Positions 10,101 to 16,686 of a stretch of DNA of 64,000 nucleotides are shown here, piece by piece (positions within the stretch are counted from its first letter, which is position 1; each line of letters begins with the position of its first letter). The stretch covers positions 1-64,000 of the forward strand of contig CAZLGW010000008.1 of the NCBI GenBank assembly GCA_964559125.1, written 5' to 3'. A model generated the notes under the pieces. It was given only the letters and a program-made list of their open reading frames with translations, made no database searches and was not told the DNA's origin. Source of the stretch: Ravibacter sp964559125. GTDB lineage: Bacteria > Bacteroidota > Bacteroidia > Cytophagales > Spirosomataceae. A program made the position numbers and the translations under genes.

Positions 10101-10310
10101 CACGGATACGTCGTCAGTCGTAAGCCGCAACAACGCAGGGGAGTATCTTACATTTTTTGCAGGCATATTCATTTCCCCGGAAAGCAATTCCTTTGCCGGA
10201 GAATCATTTGCCTCAGAGATACCCGCAAAAATCAGAGCCAGAACGGCCTGCACAAGCGAGATTTTCATTACGCGTCTCATAAACGGATTTAATAATAGTG
10301 GTCTCTTCAT
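7125..10310 (-). CDS. SusC/RagA family TonB-dependent outer-membrane transporter (no STN domain)
   Basis: A 1061-residue SusC-type transporter that imports oligosaccharides across the outer membrane with energy from TonB. Domains in order: signal sequence (about 1-35), carboxypeptidase-regulatory-like beta-sandwich (about 75-155, ISGKVTDEKG ... FVGYIS), TonB box region LEEIVVVGYG, plug domain with IRIRGVGT and DAASTAVYGSRAANGVI, then the beta-barrel, ending in the usual C-terminal aromatic (LNVTF). Unlike the other two SusC proteins here it lacks the STN domain and has no adjacent sigma/FecR genes, so it is probably controlled differently; an elaborate inverted repeat lies just upstream (10343-10392). 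Its partner susD follows after 165 bases. Confidence 0.95.
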   Translation of the reverse strand: MKRPLLLNPFMRRVMKISLVQAVLALIFAGISEANDSPAKELLSGEMNMPAKNVRYSPALLRLTTDDVSVTDKAISGKVTDEKGDALPGVNILVKGTQTGTTTNLEGNFNLVVPDDNAILVFSFVGYISQEVQVGNRASVEVSLKIDEKALEEIVVVGYGTQKKVNLTGAITVADPEKLANRPITTSSQALQGLNGLYVNQNTGQPGNDQATIRIRGVGTLNDNNPLVLVDGVSYPLLDINPNEIESISVLKDAASTAVYGSRAANGVILIKTKGGKRGEGYRVSYNNYFGVEKVTRLPDVEWDPINFMKYKNIALTNEGKAKEYTDAEIEEYERGMASDPNGYMYPRTNPYEIALRNGFIQEHNITVSGGGDRHNLALTLGALSQTGILKYDKSKANRYSIGLNGKVDVNKFLSIGGKISGVFRKYDEPQITTNTYWQNAIFRTVPIFPALIEDGRYGNTWLRSTGLNVWSNTLANLKEGSRDYVRTRLLTNVFADVKLPFDITYRLNLAANTYDYVQHVFRPYLTNTNPKTLASVIVNATAMGYRRYEKEINLTGFHTLDWNTQIDEKHNISALLGNSVETFSWEYFNAQKEGAMDNQLTDLDVFLMNPQVAGNSTQSAILSYFGRLNYNFDDKYLLEANFRYDGSSRFAKEHRWGLFPSFSLGWRLDRENFLQDVNWITNLKPRFSWGKIGNQQIDLWSYINSVGLNQNYSFGTTETLGAATTAAADPSLSWETTTMSNLGFDISLFNGRLNTTIELYNKITAGILRPVNYSSQVGDLTGPTTNVGSMSNKGVEVLVNHRNQRGDISYEIEGSLAYNKNRVTNLNGQEIISGRYITKEGHPVQSYYIYEADGIFQNENEIAGHAFQNAATKPGFLRYKDQNGDNQIDARDRKVFHGVVPEFTYSFTLGAGYKGLQLLAFFQGVGDVYTYPSHNVSYPYFNGAGVTKEWLTDAWTPENPDARLPILTTSTGNTLNFENSTFWLQNASYLRLKNIQLSYDLPAAITQKLAMRNLKLFVNGQNLLTFTQMQNWDPEKNLTQDNIFAYPQVKTVTAGLNVTF

Positions 10311-10342
10311 TTAGCTTTACCTGTTTTCATAATCCCGGTCAA

Positions 10343-10392
10343 TTATCTGCATATTGGTTACTTAACCAATATTTCCGGTAACCTGCAGATAA
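10343..10392 (-). promoter_or_regulatory. Nested inverted repeats upstream of the first susC (operator or leader structure)
   Basis: Inner palindrome at 10351-10372: arms ATATTGGTTA and TAACCAATAT around CT, perfect over 10 bp. An outer pair encloses it: TTATCTGCA at 10343-10351 and TGCAGATAA at 10384-10392. It sits 33-82 bases before the susC start. It could be a two-tier regulator binding site or an mRNA leader stem. No consensus promoter was found here; AAGATTTG (10409-10416, minus strand) is one base off the -7 box but lacks a matching -33 element. Confidence 0.5.
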
Positions 10393-10510
10393 CCCCCGGT
10401 TCAGGGAGCAAATCTTCACTAATAAGATTAATCGTTTATGATCTACATTTTATGCTTTCGTCATTATATAGGGTATCCTTGAACAACTGAGGTTGGTCAG
10501 CCCACAATGC

Positions 10511-10565
10511 AGAGCCGGCCCGGTGCATATATTCATCATTATACGTGCACCGAGCCCACGGCTCT
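10511..10565 (-). terminator. Large inverted repeat after the glucuronoyl esterase gene
   Basis: Two nested perfect 7-bp arm pairs: AGAGCCG (10511-10517) with CGGCTCT (10559-10565), and CGGTGCA (10521-10527) with TGCACCG (10546-10552). It begins 35 bases past the stop codon of the esterase gene, so it is a plausible end of the second PUL transcript. No T-run follows on the minus strand, so it is not a classical intrinsic terminator and may instead protect the 3' end. Confidence 0.45.
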
Positions 10566-10599
10566 CATGGGATATTTATTCGGGATCTACCTGACCTTT

Positions 10600-11859
10600 T
10601 CACCTGAAGTGCTTATCCGCAAACCGGACATACTGCTCCCAGTCATAAAGCAGGATGTCGTGCCCTCCTTCCCGCATATGGTAGCCCATGAAATCAGTGC
10701 TTACGGGTTTTTGCGCGGGCGGTGCATCGGGGGAGCTCAGTATCTCTTTCCCGTATAGCCGGTAAACCGGTCCGGCGTGATACAATGACAAATATTCCCC
10801 TCGCGGATCAGCCCAGAGATCTTCGGAAGCGGCGGCTACATATGCCGCCCGCGGCGCAATCAGGGCGATCAACTGGTGATAGTCCACCGGCAGGTCGTCT
10901 TCATTGTCGCTGTACTTTTTATAATTAGGCGCAAACCAGTGGGGGAAGTTTTTATTAATGATCGCAATCGTTTCCCCGAAGCGGCGGCGGGTGATAGCAG
11001 CGCCCCCTTCACCGGAATTATTGGATATCACCACCCCGAACCTTTTATCCTGCGCACCGGCCCAAAGAGCCGCTTTTCCCAGGCGGGAATGGCCGAGCAC
11101 CGCTACCTTCCCGGCATCGATCGCAGGGTCCGCTTCCAGGTAATCGACCGCCCTGCTCAATCCCCAGGCCCAGGCGCCGATGGCACCCCACTCCTCCTGC
11201 GGGTTCTTGTCGGGTGAAAATAAAGTCTGGATACTCGCATCGCGCCCGTCGGCATGGTCAGGGAAAATATCGCAATAGTAAATCGTCGCCAGCGCATAGC
11301 CTTTAGACAAAATATACTCCACCGGCCAGTTGAGCATCGACGCGCCGCGGGTATTTTCCGTCGCCCGGTTCTCCGTTACATTGAGCCCCTTGTTATTCCG
11401 CTGCCAGCTGGCAGTCATCGGGATCGACGGATCCTTTTCCAGGCTCTGGTTGCCCAGGAAATTCAGCCCCAGGAACACCGGCACTTTCCCCCCGGCGTCG
11501 TTAGGCACATACAGCAGGATATCCATATATTTATTTTGCGGGAACTGTACCCGGATTTCCTTACGCGTAGCCTTTCCGCCAATAGCAGCCTTTTCTATTG
11601 ATTTAACCTGGTAGCTGACCGGTATCTTAGTTGCGGGAGTTTTCCCGTAAACTTCCTTTTCGAAAAGTTTCATGATCTCCGGGCGACGATTTTTCTCCCA
11701 GTCTTTTACCGATTTAACCGCTTTCCCGGAAGAAGTTTTGAGAAGCTCCGGAAGTGTGTAGACGGGCACTTTCGACTCATCGTAGTTGACGGACTGGGCA
11801 TTTGACATATCGAAGAATGCGGTAAGAATCAGCAGAAACAGAAAAAAGGTTCTCATCAT
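10600..11859 (-). CDS. Secreted glucuronoyl esterase-like hydrolase (CE15 type)
   Basis: A 419-residue alpha/beta-hydrolase with a signal peptide (about 1-21, ending SNA-Q). The nucleophile motif GHSRLGK carries Ser258, followed by KAALWAGAQD, both typical of CE15 4-O-methyl-glucuronoyl methylesterases. Other likely triad residues are Glu346 in SEDLWAD and His400 in REGGHD. CE15 enzymes cut ester bonds between uronic acids of polysaccharides and alcohols such as lignin. It is the last enzyme gene of the second PUL, 70 bases after the beta-helix gene, and with a pectate lyase in the same run it suggests an esterified uronate-containing glycan. An acetyl-xylan esterase annotation is the main alternative. 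Confidence 0.85.
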   Translation of the reverse strand: MMRTFFLFLLILTAFFDMSNAQSVNYDESKVPVYTLPELLKTSSGKAVKSVKDWEKNRRPEIMKLFEKEVYGKTPATKIPVSYQVKSIEKAAIGGKATRKEIRVQFPQNKYMDILLYVPNDAGGKVPVFLGLNFLGNQSLEKDPSIPMTASWQRNNKGLNVTENRATENTRGASMLNWPVEYILSKGYALATIYYCDIFPDHADGRDASIQTLFSPDKNPQEEWGAIGAWAWGLSRAVDYLEADPAIDAGKVAVLGHSRLGKAALWAGAQDKRFGVVISNNSGEGGAAITRRRFGETIAIINKNFPHWFAPNYKKYSDNEDDLPVDYHQLIALIAPRAAYVAAASEDLWADPRGEYLSLYHAGPVYRLYGKEILSSPDAPPAQKPVSTDFMGYHMREGGHDILLYDWEQYVRFADKHFR

Positions 11860-11929
11860 GTTTTTTTATTAATGTATCTTTTTAACAAGCCAGGATGGTT
11901 TTTGAAAAGCCTCGGAGCTACGCATTTCG

Positions 11930-14029
11930 TCATGGACTCCACCTGTTTCCCCGCGGGCCGATCATCTCCACCGGGATCGGCTTTATCCCCAAGCTACCAA
12001 AAAAATCTGTTGTAAGAAAAGATGACAAAGGCTTCCCCTGACTATCTATAATTTTATTGTCTTCCATAACCTGGATCCCCTTATCCCGCAGAAAAGCAGT
12101 TTCACAGTCGATAATCACATTACGCACCACTTTATTGACATCGGCCTTTTCTCTCAGTTTCTCCAGCAGCGGGTATTTTTCCCTGTATAAAGCAGAACGG
12201 ATATCCACATCTTCATACAGCTTCTTCCGTATCGCAGGAGAGTCGAGCCCATCCAGCCAGCGCTTTTCGCCCCATGTTGAAAAGCTCACCGCGGCAAGAC
12301 ACTTATAAAAGAGATTGTTTTCGATAATATTATCTTTCCCTCCGTGGATTTGTACCCCACCGAATTCCTTTGCCCCGGTTTTTTCAAAGATATTGCCATA
12401 GATATGCACGCCAGAGATCATATCGTCGAGCCGCACCCCGGCCGCTCCGTGCTTTGTGCCTCCCTGTATATCCGACCAATGATTGTGCCGTATCACGATA
12501 CCCCGGTAAGAGGGGTTGTAGAAAATATCAATCCCTCCCTGGTCGTCCGACTCTTCTACCACATGACTAACCTGGTTATACTCAATGAGAAAATCGTTTC
12601 CTTCCAGCCGGAAGGCTGATGACGAAGAATACCGGAAGCGGCTGTTGCTCACCCGGTGCCCGCATCCATCCAGGTGGACGGCCGGCTCATAGGTACGCTT
12701 AAAAATAGAAAAGCGCTCTACAATCGTGTTTTCTATGAAATGACCTGACGGCACAAGATTCCTGCGGTCGCCCCCCTGTACGCGGATACCACCGCAACCG
12801 AAGTGCTCCAGCAGGCTCCCGGAGATACCATGATTCCGCCCGCCGTAAATATGAATACCGTCTCTTCCGAAACGCTGAACGCGACAGTCCGAAATCACAC
12901 AATCTTCTCCCTCTTTTACGAGTATTGCGCTCCCACGCCCTTCCCTGAACGTAAGTCCCTCAAGCCTGACATGCGAACAGTTACTGATTTCGACCATATA
13001 CGGAGCCTGGAAAACAGTAAACCGTACCTCCGCACGGGACGGGCTGACGCCTTCGGGCGGATACCAGTACAGCAGTCCCGTTTCCCTGTCGAGATACCAT
13101 TCTCCGGGCCGGTCTATTTCGCAAAACAGGTTTAATCCGAAATACCTGGCGCCCGCCTTATAGCCGTAGCCGTGATACGGAGGCTGGATATGAAAAGTCC
13201 TGGCGGAAGCATCCCAGCGGCCTACCTTGTGAAACTGCTCGCTCCAGTCCCAGAACCAGTAGCCTCCCAGCCTTACATCCTTTTCACCCGCCCACCTGTC
13301 CTGGTAGCTATCGGTATATTCAACTACTCCCTCTTTTGTTCCCGCCGTATTGGCGTAATTCTGCGGAAGCGGCGTACTCCCTTTCACAGCTCCTGTGTTC
13401 AAAAAACCTGAATCCGGCCAGCGGGCAAGCGTTTGCAGCTCCCCGTTGCAGAACAACTCGGGCCGGGCCCCCAGGTCTGTCGGATCGCCAAAATCAGAAA
13501 TACCATGCCGCCTGAGATCGGTAACCCAGACCTTCCCGTGTACGGATTTGTGCAGGCGCGAAAGCATCGCCTTATCTTTGAGCTTTCGCCACCCGGTCAG
13601 TGGTTTACTACCGGTAAACACCGGGGTTTCTCCATCTATTTCCCGGTAGACGACCGGCGCATTCTGACCACCCGAATCTTCCTTTTCCAAAAGAACCGGT
13701 TTCTCCTGCAGGTATATCCCTCCCCGGAAATATACCGAAACCGGGCTTCCCGGCGCTTCTTTCAGCAGACGACGTACGGCCTTCCGGGCTCCCTCGAAAC
13801 TTCCCAGAGGACGTGCCGGCGTACCGGCATGGCCGTCGTTCCCGTCCGGGGCTACGTAGATCCGGAGTGTGTCCGGCCGGCCCGAAAGAAGCAAATCCCC
13901 ACCCGGGCTTTCTCCGGTTAAAGAAAAACCGTGGAAGCCTGATACCGCGACGAGGCAGATAATAAATAGCGAAGAGAATGGCAGGTATAACCTGCTACCC
14001 TTAACGATACTAAAAAGGGGAAATAACAT
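11930..14029 (-). CDS. Secreted right-handed beta-helix protein, possible glycoside hydrolase (GH141-like)
   Basis: A 699-residue protein with an N-terminal hydrophobic signal (about 16-50). It opens with YVAPDGNDGHAGTPARPLGS, an N-terminal segment typical of right-handed parallel beta-helix enzymes, followed by a stretch with WYLDRETGLLYWYPPEG and helix rungs (SHVRLEGLTFREG, IHIYGGRNHGISGS, GVQIHGGKDNIIENN). This domain plan resembles family GH141 and related uncharacterised beta-helix glycosidases; I cannot confirm the catalytic residues. It sits 41 bases after the pectate lyase gene and 70 before the esterase gene and so belongs to the second PUL. Confidence 0.75.
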   Translation of the reverse strand: MLFPLFSIVKGSRLYLPFSSLFIICLVAVSGFHGFSLTGESPGGDLLLSGRPDTLRIYVAPDGNDGHAGTPARPLGSFEGARKAVRRLLKEAPGSPVSVYFRGGIYLQEKPVLLEKEDSGGQNAPVVYREIDGETPVFTGSKPLTGWRKLKDKAMLSRLHKSVHGKVWVTDLRRHGISDFGDPTDLGARPELFCNGELQTLARWPDSGFLNTGAVKGSTPLPQNYANTAGTKEGVVEYTDSYQDRWAGEKDVRLGGYWFWDWSEQFHKVGRWDASARTFHIQPPYHGYGYKAGARYFGLNLFCEIDRPGEWYLDRETGLLYWYPPEGVSPSRAEVRFTVFQAPYMVEISNCSHVRLEGLTFREGRGSAILVKEGEDCVISDCRVQRFGRDGIHIYGGRNHGISGSLLEHFGCGGIRVQGGDRRNLVPSGHFIENTIVERFSIFKRTYEPAVHLDGCGHRVSNSRFRYSSSSAFRLEGNDFLIEYNQVSHVVEESDDQGGIDIFYNPSYRGIVIRHNHWSDIQGGTKHGAAGVRLDDMISGVHIYGNIFEKTGAKEFGGVQIHGGKDNIIENNLFYKCLAAVSFSTWGEKRWLDGLDSPAIRKKLYEDVDIRSALYREKYPLLEKLREKADVNKVVRNVIIDCETAFLRDKGIQVMEDNKIIDSQGKPLSSFLTTDFFGSLGIKPIPVEMIGPRGNRWSP

Positions 14030-14070
14030 TTATGAATATTCAGCTTTGTACTAAAAAAATCCAAACCTCT

Positions 14071-15948
14071 TCAATCTACTCTTACCAGGCGGAAACCGAT
14101 ACCGCTGACCCTGACCGAGGGATTCTCGTATTCCCGGTTGGAAATCCTGCAAAAATCCCCCCAGGTACCCCACCCGCAGCTTCGCAGCACTTTGTGTATC
14201 CCGCCTGCCGGTCCGGAGGGGTTGTCCGGGGGCGAAATCCGGTAATACTCTTTCGAGTACCAGTCGCCACACCATTCCCATACATTCCCCGTCATATCAT
14301 ACAGTCCCAGTTCATTAGCTTCTTTCAATCCGACAGGGTGCGTCTTCTGTTGCTGATTATTCCCAATATACCATGCTACCCGGAAAAGATCACTATGACC
14401 GGCATAGGGAAAACCGCCGCTTTTCCCTCCACCTCTGGCTGCGAACTCCCACTCAGCCTCGGTAGGAAGACGATAGGTCCGCCCTGACAACCGGTTGAGC
14501 CTGGCTATAAACTCCTGGCAATCATTCCAGCTGACACGTTCGACCGGGCATTCTTCGCAATCTGAAAAATAGCTTGGATTAAAGCCCATTATTGCCTCCC
14601 ATTGACGTTGTGTTACTTCATACTTCCCTATTAAAAAGTCATGGACGGTAACGTAGTGCACCGGTCTCTCATTACTGAAACCGGAATCACTTCCCATTTC
14701 AAAACTCCCCCCTCGCACCTGCATCATACCCGCTTCGATCTCCTCAACTGCCCTTACTCCGATATATGATGAGAGCCCCGGGTAGCCACCCACTTCTGTC
14801 TCGGAATCTATAATTTCACCTTCCAGGCTCAGCATCTGGTTGATAATGCGCTTATCATGCTCGTCCCGGTCCCAGGGGCGCGCTCCGGCATCGCGGATGA
14901 TATGAGATTTAACATCCCCCGCCTGGATCAAACCCAGATTTTGGAACCAAATCGGTTTCCCGGATACAAGCTTAGCGCTGTCTCCGAAAAACACCAACGC
15001 CTCTTCCCCGTTTCTTTTCCTGGCAATATTGTCTTCCAGGTACACCTGACAAGGCCCGTTGTCAACCATCAGCATAGGGATGTCGGCCGAGCTCAACCCG
15101 AGCTGCATCACATTCCCGATCACCGTCAACTTGCCGGTTTGCCTTGGTCTGTCCTCCCATTCATCATTCAGCAACGCGTATTTAATTGCGCTTTTGCCGG
15201 GATTATAGATGTAGTTATTTGCAAAAATCCCCCTGGTTCCTCCTTTAAAATAGGCATTCCGGTCTTTGTTATGAGCATACAGGTTACCCCAGATCAGGAT
15301 ATCCGAAACATTATCGTGTACAAGCGTCCCTTTGGAATGTTCTCCCAGCGTATGCGTGGAATGGCTCAGGCCTTCAGCAATAATATTATTGCTGAAAGTA
15401 ATCCTGTGAGAAGTATTTTTCCTCCATTCTTCGGGAGTTTCACCTTTAAAGGCCGGACCGGAAGCAGAACAGTTTTCATCAACCGCCCAGGTAAAGGAAC
15501 AATGGTCGACAATTACGTTATACGCACTGGCTGTCGAAAGTGCATCGGGCTCCCAATCTTCAATATGGCGTGCGGCTCCTGTTCTGACTCTTATGTGCTG
15601 AACGATTACGTCATGAGTCGAGATTTCAATACCTCCGTCGATCAGCGTAATCCCCGGCGAGGGAGCAGTTTGGCCTTCTATCGTCACATAAGGTTCCGAA
15701 ATTGTAAGCGTCCTGCCTTTCAGATCGATAACCCCTCCTACCTCAAAAACTATGATCCTTTTACCTTTGGCACCGACGGCTTCCGAAAAAGATCCTTCAC
15801 CTCCGGCATCGAGATTGGTGACGCGGATAACCCGGCCGCCTCTACCCCCCGGGGTAGAGGCGGCCCAACCCTTAGCGCCCGGAAAGGCCAGATGTTGCGC
15901 ATCTGCAGTTGTCAGGAAAGTGGCAAAAAATAACCACAGCAAACGCAT
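14071..15948 (-). CDS. Pectate lyase (PL1-like) fused to a formylglycine-generating-enzyme-like (SUMF1) domain
   Basis: A fusion of about 625 residues. I chose ATG 15948 because it starts directly on a signal peptide (MRLLWLFFATFLTTADA-Q); an in-frame ATG at 16005 adds 19 unlikely residues. The N-terminal 400 residues are a Pel-type beta-helix (FPGAKGW, GGRGGRVIRVTNLDA, VTIEGQTAPSPGI, VIVDHCSFTWAVDEN), as in PL1 pectate lyases of Bacteroidota. The last 220 residues are an FGE-sulfatase domain (MQVRGGSFEMGS, YEVTQRQWEAIMG, YRLPTEAEWEFAARGG, LYDMTGNVWEW). The usual RGGSW block reads RSCGW, and of the FGE copper-binding cysteine pair only the second has an equivalent (DFCR), with Thr at the first position. 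The domain is therefore probably not a sulfatase-activating enzyme and may bind sugar. It lies between the FN3-like lipoprotein and beta-helix genes. Confidence 0.9.
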   Translation of the reverse strand: MRLLWLFFATFLTTADAQHLAFPGAKGWAASTPGGRGGRVIRVTNLDAGGEGSFSEAVGAKGKRIIVFEVGGVIDLKGRTLTISEPYVTIEGQTAPSPGITLIDGGIEISTHDVIVQHIRVRTGAARHIEDWEPDALSTASAYNVIVDHCSFTWAVDENCSASGPAFKGETPEEWRKNTSHRITFSNNIIAEGLSHSTHTLGEHSKGTLVHDNVSDILIWGNLYAHNKDRNAYFKGGTRGIFANNYIYNPGKSAIKYALLNDEWEDRPRQTGKLTVIGNVMQLGLSSADIPMLMVDNGPCQVYLEDNIARKRNGEEALVFFGDSAKLVSGKPIWFQNLGLIQAGDVKSHIIRDAGARPWDRDEHDKRIINQMLSLEGEIIDSETEVGGYPGLSSYIGVRAVEEIEAGMMQVRGGSFEMGSDSGFSNERPVHYVTVHDFLIGKYEVTQRQWEAIMGFNPSYFSDCEECPVERVSWNDCQEFIARLNRLSGRTYRLPTEAEWEFAARGGGKSGGFPYAGHSDLFRVAWYIGNNQQQKTHPVGLKEANELGLYDMTGNVWEWCGDWYSKEYYRISPPDNPSGPAGGIHKVLRSCGWGTWGDFCRISNREYENPSVRVSGIGFRLVRVD

Positions 15949-16019
15949 GATAACGACACCATGGGCCCCGGGGGACTGAAACGAGCGACGTTGCAGCAAA
16001 ATCATTCGGGTGAATATTG

Positions 16020-16673
16020 TCAGGTTCCCTGCGTAGTAGTAGCCGTAACGGTACCTCTCAGCATTTCACCCTTGTATATCCTGAAAGTATACTCCTGGCC
16101 TTGAGCAAGTCCCGTTACCAGGCGTGCGCCGGCTCCTTTTTCCACTGCGGAAAGGGTAATTGTATCGACGAGGTCCCCTCCTTTAAATACTTTTATGTCG
16201 GTCACATCTTTCAAAAAATTCCATTTGAGCAAAATACGGTCGATCGACACGGATTCGGGCGTATAGAAAATATTCTCCTGCCCGGTCCGGAAGGTGATAA
16301 TCTGGAATTCAGAATCTTTAATACCGGGTTCGAGACTGATTGCCTTCACCCTTGCCGAGTAGCGCTCCAGACTCCAGAGGTCCGTGACTATATATTTTGA
16401 TCGCCCTTCCATCTCGACCGTTTGCAGTTCCCGCTGGAACAAACCGCTGTCCCTGCTCATTTCAAGCAGGTACTTTGCATTCTTGATGGGCACCCAGGTG
16501 AATTCCACATCGCCGCCATTGATATTGGCCTGAAACAGAATAGGTCTGAACAATTGATCTGCCTTCGCAGGCTCTACGTCATCGTCGACGCAGGAAAGCG
16601 TAATACCAGCCCCGATCACTATCCAAATGAAACTTATATATTTAAAAAAAGCGCTTGCCATGGTGTTTGTCAT
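16020..16673 (-). CDS. FN3-like surface lipoprotein, probable glycan-binding protein of the PUL
   Basis: A 217-residue lipoprotein: the signal peptide ends in the lipobox TLSC at about residue 28, followed by an acidic linker (VDDDVEPAKAD). Two fibronectin-III-like beta-sandwich segments follow (FTWVPIKNAKYLLEMS and LLKWNFLKDVTDIKVF, GLAQGQEYTFRIYKGE). It occupies the place directly after susD where surface glycan-binding proteins (SusE/SusF-type) are encoded, 13 bases after susD and just before the pectate lyase. A similar FN3 piece is the N-terminal part of larger DUF4957/DUF5123 proteins, but here it stands alone. Binding function is inferred from position. Confidence 0.6.
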   Translation of the reverse strand: MTNTMASAFFKYISFIWIVIGAGITLSCVDDDVEPAKADQLFRPILFQANINGGDVEFTWVPIKNAKYLLEMSRDSGLFQRELQTVEMEGRSKYIVTDLWSLERYSARVKAISLEPGIKDSEFQIITFRTGQENIFYTPESVSIDRILLKWNFLKDVTDIKVFKGGDLVDTITLSAVEKGAGARLVTGLAQGQEYTFRIYKGEMLRGTVTATTTQGT

Positions 16674-16686
16674 TTTGATTTATGTA

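Noticed and set aside
14857..15933. A 358-codon open frame on the plus strand
   Set aside because: Antisense shadow of the pectate lyase part of the fusion gene, with no recognisable protein features.
14071..15948. Possibility that the lyase/FGE-like fusion is a sequencing frameshift artefact
   Set aside because: The frame is continuous, the linker has no slippery run at the junction, and both domains are complete; joining by an error would need two genes to end and begin without stop or start signals.
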